Shown here: positions 1-6,646 of the stretch, in pieces
Layout: each line of letters opens with the position of its first letter
How positions within the stretch are numbered: the stretch's first letter is position 1
DNA from: an uncultured Bacilli bacterium
GTDB lineage: Bacteria; Bacillota_I; Bacilli_A; RF39; UBA660
DNA length: 24,966 nt
Assembly (NCBI GenBank): GCA_934098375.1
Contig: CAKOOC010000018.1
Span: 1 to 24,966, forward strand
Direction: 5' to 3'
Made by a program: the position numbers and the translations under genes
The notes under the pieces: model-generated
The model's database searches: none
What the model saw: the letters and a program-made list of their open reading frames with translations, nothing else
What the model was told of the DNA's origin: nothing

Positions 1-29
1 TTACCTATTTTTTCTTTATACTTATTCAT
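1..29 (-). CDS. 5' end of a gene leaving the window, product unknown
   Basis: An ATG at 29-27 on the minus strand opens a frame reading MNKYKEKIG before the window ends. A GGGTG ribosome-binding stretch lies about 8-10 nt upstream, and a perfect-consensus promoter ends about 20 nt before that. Only nine codons are visible, so no function can be given. The promoter and ribosome-binding site are the reasons for believing it is a gene start. It is transcribed divergently from the GspE/PilB-type ATPase gene. Confidence 0.5.
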
Positions 30-56
30 AGAAAATCACCCGATATTTTCTATCTT

Positions 57-84
57 ATTATATAAATAACCCCCCCCATGTCAA
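57..84 (-). promoter_or_regulatory. sigma-A promoter with a G8 tract in the spacer
   Basis: On the minus strand there is TTGACA (84-79), a 16-nt spacer and TATAAT (62-57), both hexamers matching consensus. Eight consecutive G residues (77-70) occupy half of the spacer. It drives the gene starting at 29. A 16-nt spacer is one short of the optimum, so a change in tract length would alter promoter strength. Confidence 0.8.
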
Positions 85-122
85 GTTAATGTTGTGTATG
101 CAGAAAGTCTATGGTATTAACC

Positions 123-150
123 TTGACGCGTGATAATTTAAACGTATAAT
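123..150 (+). promoter_or_regulatory. sigma-A promoter of the PilB-type ATPase gene
   Basis: TTGACG (123-128), a 16-nt spacer and TATAAT (145-150) give a predicted start near 157 and a leader of about 67 nt. A second TATAAT at 190-195 lacks a good -35 and is a weaker alternative. Confidence 0.65.
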
Positions 151-223
151 TTTTATATTTTAGATATTCAATAATAAAAACAAATATGATATAATTATTG
201 TTAGAATAGAAAGGTGTAAGTTT

Positions 224-1588
224 ATGAATGATAAAATAGAGAAAAATCGTAAAGATAAAGATAATATAAATGAAGTTAAATTTGTTGAATCACAACTTAG
301 TACACCTACTAGTAAACTTATATCTTTTAACTATGAAGAAACACCTATAACCGAAATTGTAAATCAAATTATATTAGATGCAATTAGACAGAAAGCATCA
401 GATATTCACTTTGATCCGCATGAAGATGGTCTTAAAATTAGAATAAGAATTGATGGTAAATTATCTGATTATTCCATGGTACCATTATATGTTCAAAAAA
501 ATATGGTTACAAGAATAAAAATTATTTCAGGTATGAATATAACCGAAACGAGAGTTCCTCAAGACGGAGCAATAAAAAACAGTTTAGATAATGTCGATGT
601 AGATTTACGTGTATCTTGTTTACCTACTAACTTAGGAGAAAAAATAGTTATTCGTATTTTGGATTATAAAATGTCATCAGCGGGTATTGAAAGTTTAAAT
701 TTTAGTAAAACTAATTTAGAAAAAGTTTTAAAAATGATAAACATACCAAATGGTATTATCTTAGTTACTGGTGCAACTGGTACTGGTAAATCTACAACAG
801 TTTACTCTATTTTGCAAAGATTAAATACTGAAGATAGAAATATTATTACTGTAGAAGATCCGATAGAAATGAATATTGAAGGTATCAATCAGGTTCAAGT
901 TATCTCGGAAATTGGTTTAACTTTTGCAAGTGCGCTAAGAAGTATTTTGCGTCAGGACCCCGATATTATTATGATCGGTGAAATTCGTGATGATGAAACA
1001 GCAAGAATTGCGGTTCGTGCTTCTATTACAGGTCACTTGGTACTTTCTACTATCCACACCAATAACTCACTTAATACAATCGAAAGACTTACAGATATGG
1101 AAGTTGAAAGATATTTACTTGGTGCTGCCCTATCAGGAATTATATCGCAGAAACTAGCTAGAAGATTATGCATGAAATGTCGTAGAGCTAGAAAAACGAC
1201 CGATTATGAAAAGAAAGTATTTAAATCAGCACTAAATATTGATGTAAATGAAATCTATGAGCCCGTAGGCTGTGATGATTGTCATCAAGGTTATGCTGGA
1301 CGTATCGCGATACATGAAGTTTTATTGATTAATCAAGAAATTAGAGATGCGATTGTTAGAAATACTGATAAAGAAGTATTACGAAAGTTAGTTTATTCTT
1401 CAGGAACAATAACCATGCTTCAGGATGGCTTAGAAAAAGTAGTTGCTGGAGAAACAACATTTGAAGAAATAATTAAATTAATTGATTTAGAAGATGATTT
1501 AGGTTCAAATACAAATTTAGGGCTTAAACAAACTTTAGAAGATAGTAATCAAAATAATCATACTGCTGATTATGATACATTAGATTAA
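224..1588 (+). CDS. GspE/PilB-type secretion or type IV pilus assembly ATPase
   Basis: Cytoplasmic hexameric ATPase that would power pilin/pseudopilin assembly or type II-like secretion. The N2 domain starts near residue 41 (TPITEIVNQIILDAI, then SDIHFDP). Walker A GATGTGKST is at 183-191, the Asp box TVEDPIE at 209-215, Walker B with IIMIGEIRD at 248-256 (Glu253) and the His box TGHLVLSTIHT at 269-279. Two CxxC pairs (C316/C319 and C350/C353) form the zinc-binding insert typical of GspE/PilB/ComGA and absent from PilT retraction ATPases. At 454 residues it lacks the N-terminal MshEN/N1 domain of full-length GspE and has a polar N-terminal tail instead. The ATG follows GAAAGGTG with good spacing. 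No pilC, pilin or prepilin peptidase gene lies beside it, and a terminator follows, so it is probably monocistronic. Whether it serves a pilus, competence or secretion cannot be told. Confidence 0.9.
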   Translation: MNDKIEKNRKDKDNINEVKFVESQLSTPTSKLISFNYEETPITEIVNQIILDAIRQKASDIHFDPHEDGLKIRIRIDGKLSDYSMVPLYVQKNMVTRIKIISGMNITETRVPQDGAIKNSLDNVDVDLRVSCLPTNLGEKIVIRILDYKMSSAGIESLNFSKTNLEKVLKMINIPNGIILVTGATGTGKSTTVYSILQRLNTEDRNIITVEDPIEMNIEGINQVQVISEIGLTFASALRSILRQDPDIIMIGEIRDDETARIAVRASITGHLVLSTIHTNNSLNTIERLTDMEVERYLLGAALSGIISQKLARRLCMKCRRARKTTDYEKKVFKSALNIDVNEIYEPVGCDDCHQGYAGRIAIHEVLLINQEIRDAIVRNTDKEVLRKLVYSSGTITMLQDGLEKVVAGETTFEEIIKLIDLEDDLGSNTNLGLKQTLEDSNQNNHTADYDTLD

Positions 1589-1592
1589 AATA

Positions 1593-1620
1593 AAACCATG
1601 AATTTAAACGTTCATGGTTT
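1593..1620. terminator. bidirectional intrinsic terminator between converging genes
   Basis: A perfect 10-bp stem, AAACCATGAA (1593-1602) with TTCATGGTTT (1611-1620), has an 8-nt loop, A-rich sequence on the left and T-rich on the right. It ends both the ATPase gene and the LCP gene. The LCP stop codon (1604-1606) lies in the loop. Confidence 0.85.
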
Positions 1621-3070
1621 CTTTTATTTTTTCTTTTATTGTGTTTACAGAATCAATATCTGGTTCCATAACATATGCTTTAGCTTTACCAATTGAGTAG
1701 CAAGTATTATATGAATCAGTACCAGTAGCAGCTAGAGATTCAATTGTCCATTTAATATTTTTATCTAATTGATAATTAACTAATTTGGCAACTGTTTTTT
1801 GGTCCATATTAGTTCTAACTCCGCTAGATAAAACATTAAGTAAACTAGTATATTTAGTTAAAATACTTGGACTCATAGCTTTTTCCGTGATAGCCTTTAA
1901 AATTTCTTCTTGATGGCGACCTCTAGCATTATCACCATCTTTATATTGATGACGATTACGAACATAAGCAAGAGCTTCTTCTCCATTTAAAGTTTGCGCG
2001 CCTGGTTTGATATAAATCATTTGAGACCCAAATTCTCTTTTGGAATTTTGTTCACAGACCATGCCTTGGCAGTCTACTCCTAAATTAGTGCGGTAATCCG
2101 GTTTTTCTACGTTAACGGTTACGCCATTTAACTTATCAATGATATTTACAAAAGAGGTAAAGTTTACTCTAGCATAATAGTTTACATCAACATCATATAA
2201 TAGACCTAGAGTTTTAGCAGATTCTTCAATACCGTAAATACCGGCATGAGTAAGTTTATCTTTAGCATTTTTACTTTTTAAAGTTACATAGTAATCTCTT
2301 GGAGTGGTTATTAAAAGAATTTTACCACTTTTAGGATTTACTACTGCTAATAAATTCACATCACTTCTAGCACTTTTGTTTACTTTACCATAGGAATCTA
2401 TACCGCTTAAGTAGACAACAAATGATTCTTTAGTAACGTTAGCATTATTAAAATCACTTTCATTTTTTTGTTTTATTTCATAACTAGAAATTAATTTAAA
2501 ACTGTCTGGATTATCTTCTAAGTAAATGTCCATTAAAGTTTTATTTAGATAAATGGCTTTATATTTTCCGTCTACGGTAGATTTTATGGCTTCATCTTGA
2601 CTTTTTGCTAATTCGTATTTAATATTTGATTCTAATTTATTAAGGGCTAGTTTTTTACTATTATCATTTTCAAAATAAGCAATAATAGTTTCGTTTTTTA
2701 ATTCTTTTACACTTTTAATAGTACTATTTGATTTAACATATAAACCATAGTTTTCATAAACATAGCCATTATCATTTATGATATTAAAAAAATCTATTGT
2801 TCCATTAGCGTAGAATATGCCCCCTATTTCCCCTATTATTAAGATTATACTTACTATAGAACATGCTATCTTAGTAAATAAATTATTCCGATTATTTAAT
2901 TTGTAAGTAATAAATAAAACTAAACCAAATAATAAAAGTAAGAGTATAATTAAATATTTTTGCGGAATAACATCAAAATAAATTAAAAATCCAGATGATA
3001 TAACTGTTAAAATAATTAGGATAAATGATAGAAACTTATAAAAGTTTTTATTTATTTTTCTTTTAGCCAT
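1604..3070 (-). CDS. LCP (LytR-CpsA-Psr) family cell-wall glycopolymer ligase with extra extracellular domain
   Basis: LCP enzymes act outside the membrane and transfer undecaprenyl-linked glycopolymers (teichoic acid, capsule) onto peptidoglycan. Three membrane segments lie near residues 13-32, 39-56 and 66-88. An extracellular insert of about 100 residues follows (105-200), and the catalytic domain starts near 215. LCP hallmarks are ARSDVNLL around R235/D237, TPRD at 256-259, KLTHAGIYG near 272-280, RNRH at 371-374 and RGRHQEEIL at 383-391. The 488-residue length and three-helix N-terminus resemble the CpsA/Wzg type more than single-pass TagU/LytR. The insert (LYVKSNSTIKSVKELKNETI and onward) reads like a small substrate-binding-protein domain, which is unusual. 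The start has an AAGTGAG ribosome-binding site. No polysaccharide genes lie nearby. Confidence 0.88.
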   Translation of the reverse strand: MAKRKINKNFYKFLSFILIILTVISSGFLIYFDVIPQKYLIILLLLLFGLVLFITYKLNNRNNLFTKIACSIVSIILIIGEIGGIFYANGTIDFFNIINDNGYVYENYGLYVKSNSTIKSVKELKNETIIAYFENDNSKKLALNKLESNIKYELAKSQDEAIKSTVDGKYKAIYLNKTLMDIYLEDNPDSFKLISSYEIKQKNESDFNNANVTKESFVVYLSGIDSYGKVNKSARSDVNLLAVVNPKSGKILLITTPRDYYVTLKSKNAKDKLTHAGIYGIEESAKTLGLLYDVDVNYYARVNFTSFVNIIDKLNGVTVNVEKPDYRTNLGVDCQGMVCEQNSKREFGSQMIYIKPGAQTLNGEEALAYVRNRHQYKDGDNARGRHQEEILKAITEKAMSPSILTKYTSLLNVLSSGVRTNMDQKTVAKLVNYQLDKNIKWTIESLAATGTDSYNTCYSIGKAKAYVMEPDIDSVNTIKEKIKETMNV

Positions 3071-3119
3071 GGTTACTCACTTCTTTTCTTTTTAAAATTT
3101 TATCACATAAAAATCAAAA

Positions 3120-3149
3120 AAATACCTTTAGTGTCAAGAAAAGGTATTT
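3120..3149 (-). terminator. intrinsic terminator of the DUF2207-type gene
   Basis: Stem AAATACCTTT (3120-3129) with AAAGGTATTT (3140-3149); on the minus strand the hairpin is followed by a run of T. The stem overlaps the gene's stop codon (3148-3150). It separates this gene from the LCP gene downstream. Confidence 0.75.
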
Positions 3150-4215
3150 ATTTGACAAGATATCTTCTTAAAAGGTACATTAATCCAGGAATTAATACGG
3201 ATAAATAAATATACCATAAATTGAAGGAAAATAAATAATTTACTAAAGATATAAAGAAACCAAAAATGATAAAGATAATATCTAATGCTTTTACTTTTAA
3301 TTTAGCAACAAAATAAGTCATTATTAAATACATAGCTGCGACGCCGATAAGAGCCCATTTTGTCCATTTAGTTATATTATTTCTTTTTAAAGTGCTGTCT
3401 AATTTATTTTCTTCTATTTTCTTTATTTCATCTAAGGCATCTTCATTAGATTTGTTTAAATATATATCTATTCCAACTGACTCTTGAGGAATAATCATTC
3501 TTACGTTGATGCTACTTCCAACTTTGGGAAAACTAGCGGCTGCTCCCCACATATATCCATCATCAGCAGTAATATCTTGTCTTGTACCACTTTGGTTGCC
3601 ATGAAAATATACTTTGAAATTCTTATCGTTAGTTACAAATGGAAGTAATATTCTTATAAAAGTATTTGATGAATTGTAATTTAAATTTTTAAATGTATAA
3701 TTTAATTCTTTTATATCATTATGTTTTACTACAACGTTAGTAATTGAATACTCAATATAGTAAGCTGTTTTTTCATCTTTACTATCATAATATATATTTA
3801 AATCATAAGTACCATCGTTATTATCTGTTCCTAGATAAGTGTTTGATGAAGGCTTTTTTAAATTAAATTCGTTAAAATAATTAGTAAGTCCATTAGTTAA
3901 ATTATTTAATTCAACGGTTTCTGGAGCTTTAAAAGCACTGACTTTAGTCAAAGAAATATTATAACCATTATAAATAGTACCATTATCAAATTCAACGGTT
4001 TTTCCGTCCCATTTACCACCTTCAAAACTGTAATAATTAAGTTTTCTTTGAAAAATATCAGTTTTACCTTCAATAATGATAAGCTCTTTAACGCTTAGCC
4101 CACCACCCATTTCAACTTCAGCATCTATTATATGATTTAGTACTTTGTATCCATCAGCTTTCACCATTAATGGCATTAATAAAATTGTAAATAATAAATA
4201 AAAATATTTTTTCAT
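3148..4215 (-). CDS. DUF2207-like exported membrane protein, function unknown
   Basis: A 355-residue envelope protein. The N-terminal signal peptide probably ends near residue 20 (LMVKA|DGYK). A mainly beta extracellular region of about 250 residues follows, then three membrane segments near 285-304, 309-330 and 332-349 with a basic C-terminal tail (RRYLVK). The extracellular part has DUF2207 traits: a strand pair like YYIEYSITNVVVKHNDIKEL leading to LPF, then a segment on an extracellular protein fragment ending VRMIIPQE. The family is widespread in Firmicutes and has no settled function. The C-terminus is shorter than in typical DUF2207 proteins. The ATG has no clear ribosome-binding site; a perfect inverted repeat TAGTAG-T-CTACTA (4222-4234) sits just upstream. 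Family assignment is by eye and moderately sure. Confidence 0.75.
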   Translation of the reverse strand: MKKYFYLLFTILLMPLMVKADGYKVLNHIIDAEVEMGGGLSVKELIIIEGKTDIFQRKLNYYSFEGGKWDGKTVEFDNGTIYNGYNISLTKVSAFKAPETVELNNLTNGLTNYFNEFNLKKPSSNTYLGTDNNDGTYDLNIYYDSKDEKTAYYIEYSITNVVVKHNDIKELNYTFKNLNYNSSNTFIRILLPFVTNDKNFKVYFHGNQSGTRQDITADDGYMWGAAASFPKVGSSINVRMIIPQESVGIDIYLNKSNEDALDEIKKIEENKLDSTLKRNNITKWTKWALIGVAAMYLIMTYFVAKLKVKALDIIFIIFGFFISLVNYLFSFNLWYIYLSVLIPGLMYLLRRYLVK

Positions 4216-4220
4216 AATTC

Positions 4221-4465
4221 TTAGTAGTCTACTACTTTTGCACCATCCTCTACATAAATAATCTTAGCATTTAAAAATTTAATTGTAAAGTTTTATATAG
4301 AAAAAAAGAGGCAGGAAAGATAATTAATGTTTCGATATGAGTAAAACAATCTTTAAAATAAGAAAATAAATTTAAACCAATGGCAAAATCATTTAAATAA
4401 AAAAACCAAAACATTAAGGAATAACTAAATATGAATATTAGAATTAATAATTTTAAAATTTTCAT
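4221..4465 (-). pseudogene. small membrane-protein gene, probably frameshifted
   Basis: An ATG at 4465 opens a 64-codon frame ending at 4271, with two hydrophobic stretches (LKLLILIFIFSYSLMFWFFY and a segment around IETLIIFPASFFLY). It has no recognisable ribosome-binding site. In another frame the stretch 4221-4292 is open between stops and ends in YVEDGAKVVDY, which looks like a genuine protein C-terminus and has no start of its own. A single indel in the A/T-rich overlap (4274-4292) would join the two, giving a small membrane protein with a charged tail. The alternative is that the 64-codon frame is random and the tail is an unrelated remnant. No family was recognised. Confidence 0.35.
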
Positions 4466-4598
4466 AATAAATTATATATGAATTTGGTTATTTTTATGAT
4501 TTATCACAAAATTCCAACGTTTTCCACCCTTATTTATCACATTTTTCCAGCTGTTTAGACCGTTAATTTACACATTTTTTCAAAAATTTTTTATAAAA
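4466..4598. other. intergenic region with three degenerate 33-34 bp tandem repeats
   Basis: Together with the preceding feature this fills the gap between the DUF2207-type gene and the GAPDH gene. Three phased copies start at 4499, 4532 and 4566: ATTTATCACAAAATTCCA, ATTTATCACATTTTTCCA and ATTTACACATTTTTTCA. The period is 33-34 bp, close to three helical turns. The rest of each unit is only weakly alike. No gene was seen here. Confidence 0.5.
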
Positions 4599-4623
4599 AA
4601 AACTAGATTATTTATCCAGTTTT
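4599..4623 (-). terminator. intrinsic terminator of the GAPDH operon
   Basis: On the minus strand AAAACTGGA (4623-4615) pairs with TCTAGTTTT (4607-4599) with one G.T wobble and a 7-nt loop, followed by a T tract. The GAPDH stop codon (4608-4610) is in the loop. Confidence 0.75.
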
Positions 4624-5615
4624 AGTAATTTATCCATTGTTCTAAGCATCTGAGCGGTATATCCGTATTCATTATCATACCAAGCTACTACTTTTACAAG
4701 TTTTTGATTATTATCTAATACCTTGGTTAATTTAGCGTCTACTAAAGCTCCAACAGATTCACCAATAATATCAGAAGATACAACAGGGTCATCAGTAATT
4801 TTGATAACTTCACTTACGTTATTTTCAAAAATATGATTAATTTCATCCGTATTAGTTTCTCTACTCATATTTAAAGTTAAATCAATACATGAACCATCAA
4901 CAACAGGTACTCTTAAAGCGGCACCATCTAGTTTTCCTTTTAAATCAGGTATAACTAAACCAATAGCACTAGCAGCGCCAGTAGAAGCAGGAATGATATT
5001 TTCAGCAGCAGCTCTACCACGGCGAGAGTTAATGCCCTTTTTATGAGAACCATCATGAGTATTTTGATCATTAGTATAAGCATGGACAGTTGTCATAAAA
5101 CCAGAAGTAATGCCAATATTGTCGTTTAAAACTTTTAGTACAGGTGCTAAGCAGTTAGTGGTGCAAGATGCCGCAGATATTACTTCATCTTCTTTAGTTA
5201 ATAAATCATCATTAACACCGTAAACAATAGTTTTCATATCACCTTTTCCAGGAGCAGAAATTATAACATGTTTTGCTCCCGCAGCAATGTGTTTTTGGGC
5301 ATCTTCTAATTTAGTAAATTTACCAGTGCATTCTAAAACTAAATCAACTCCAAGTTCTTTCCAAGGATAATTTTCTGGATCATCAATAGTAAGCACTTTA
5401 GTATGCATCCCAGCTACATTAATTCCATCTTCATCATAAGTTATTTCATCTAATAAAAAATTACGATGAACAGTGTCATACTTTAATAAATAAGCTGTAT
5501 CTTCAGGTGTTCCATGACTATTTATGGCGACCACTTCATAGTTTTCACTATCAACTAAAAGTCTATATGCTATTCTTCCTATCCTACCAAAACCATTAAT
5601 TACTATTTTTTTCAT
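4608..5615 (-). CDS. gap: glyceraldehyde-3-phosphate dehydrogenase
   Basis: Cytosolic glycolytic enzyme that oxidises glyceraldehyde-3-phosphate to 1,3-bisphosphoglycerate. It starts with the Rossmann motif INGFGRIGRIAYR. The catalytic Cys151 lies in ASCTTNCLAP, with partner His178 in TTVHAYTND, then RRGRAAAENIIPASTGAAS and the C-terminal WYDNEYGYTAQM. The length of 335 is normal. The second beta strand ends VVAINSHGTPEDT, so the Asp that binds the NAD ribose (usually VNDLTD) is replaced by Ser. Bacillus subtilis GapB, which prefers NADP, also lacks this Asp, so the cofactor may be NADP or dual (inference). The ATG follows AGAGGGAA. It is the last gene of the kinase-surface protein-gap operon, 15 bp behind the surface-protein gene. 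Confidence 0.97.
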   Translation of the reverse strand: MKKIVINGFGRIGRIAYRLLVDSENYEVVAINSHGTPEDTAYLLKYDTVHRNFLLDEITYDEDGINVAGMHTKVLTIDDPENYPWKELGVDLVLECTGKFTKLEDAQKHIAAGAKHVIISAPGKGDMKTIVYGVNDDLLTKEDEVISAASCTTNCLAPVLKVLNDNIGITSGFMTTVHAYTNDQNTHDGSHKKGINSRRGRAAAENIIPASTGAASAIGLVIPDLKGKLDGAALRVPVVDGSCIDLTLNMSRETNTDEINHIFENNVSEVIKITDDPVVSSDIIGESVGALVDAKLTKVLDNNQKLVKVVAWYDNEYGYTAQMLRTMDKLLKLDK

Positions 5616-5630
5616 ATATATTCCCTCTTT

Positions 5631-6629
5631 CTATATTCTTTTAAATAAATCTTTTTTGGCTATTTTTAAATAACTAATTAAAATGATAATAAATATTAAT
5701 ATTAAACTTATAAGGTGATAAGAATAACCCGTTTTAGGATTGGTATTTTCTACCTTACTAGTGGTTGGTTCTTCATCTTTAGAAACATTAGTGTTATCTT
5801 CTTTAGATTCATCATCCTTATTTTCGATTTTACCAGTTATAGATTCGCCAATTTTAGCAGCTAAACCATTTATCTGAGAAAAGTCAGCATTACGATTTAC
5901 AGTTAGTACATATTTTATATTATATTCATTTTCATTGTTTATGACATTTGGCATTTCATTAACATCGTCGGTCATTGATAAAGTAAATGAATTAATGCCA
6001 TCATTATCGATATCCTTAACTTCTTTGCCTGATAATGTATCCATTGATTCTTTAATACAAGTGATAGCATAATTTCCAAATTCAGATGCTTTTACTACAT
6101 TGCCTCCAGTAATTGCTGTGAATTCATCATCATCAATTACGGCTGGACATGAGCTAGTACTTTCGCCCGCATTATTTTCAGCACTTTTTAAAGCAGCATT
6201 TAAATACGTTAATCCATAATAAACTAATGAATCTTCATAATTAATTTCATAGTGGTCAGCAAGAGCACCATACATTAATGCCGTATAAGAAAAAGTACTA
6301 TCAGAATTATTTTTATATTCTTCATAAGACATTCCTTTATAATATTTGACAATTTCAGAAAAGGAAACATTATCATCACTTATATTATAATCAAACACCG
6401 ATTTATAACTTTCGTATGTTAATGTAATTTTATGGGCTGTTTTATCAATGCTAAATGTCACAGGTGAATAATCTTCATCATCTTTCTTACTTTCATTGGA
6501 TGTTTTTACAATTTTATTTAATGATGCTTCTAAACTATCATCAGTTATATTAACTGTTGCTGCTAAGGCTACTTTAGGTATTATTATTAAGCTTAAACTT
6601 GCGATTATTAATATTTTTATCTTCTTCAT
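5631..6629 (-). CDS. secreted surface protein with NPKTG sortase-type anchor
   Basis: A 332-residue exported protein. A signal peptide (MKKIKILIIASLSLII...) has a likely cut after ALA near residue 23. An acidic extracellular region with two cysteines (C161, C191) follows, then a Glu/Asp/Lys-rich linker. The C-terminus has NPKTG at 297-301, a hydrophobic segment (about 304-321) and a basic tail (KIAKKDLFKRI), the layout of sortase substrates with NPKTG in place of LPXTG. No sortase gene is in the window, so covalent anchoring is inferred. The central region was not recognised. The ATG has an AGAAGGA ribosome-binding site. It lies 17 bp behind the kinase-like gene and 15 bp ahead of gap, so it is very likely co-transcribed with both. 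Confidence 0.8.
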   Translation of the reverse strand: MKKIKILIIASLSLIIIPKVALAATVNITDDSLEASLNKIVKTSNESKKDDEDYSPVTFSIDKTAHKITLTYESYKSVFDYNISDDNVSFSEIVKYYKGMSYEEYKNNSDSTFSYTALMYGALADHYEINYEDSLVYYGLTYLNAALKSAENNAGESTSSCPAVIDDDEFTAITGGNVVKASEFGNYAITCIKESMDTLSGKEVKDIDNDGINSFTLSMTDDVNEMPNVINNENEYNIKYVLTVNRNADFSQINGLAAKIGESITGKIENKDDESKEDNTNVSKDEEPTTSKVENTNPKTGYSYHLISLILIFIIILISYLKIAKKDLFKRI

Positions 6630-6646
6630 TATACTTTTTCCTTCTT

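Noticed and set aside
3097..3137. Promoter of the LCP gene inside the preceding terminator (TTGACA at 3137-3132)
   Set aside because: No -10 hexamer lies at 16-18 nt; the nearest candidates give spacers above 21 nt.
4499..4549. DnaA boxes / replication origin
   Set aside because: TTATCACA resembles the DnaA box TTATCCACA but lacks a base in both copies, and no dnaA, dnaN or AT-rich unwinding arrangement is nearby.
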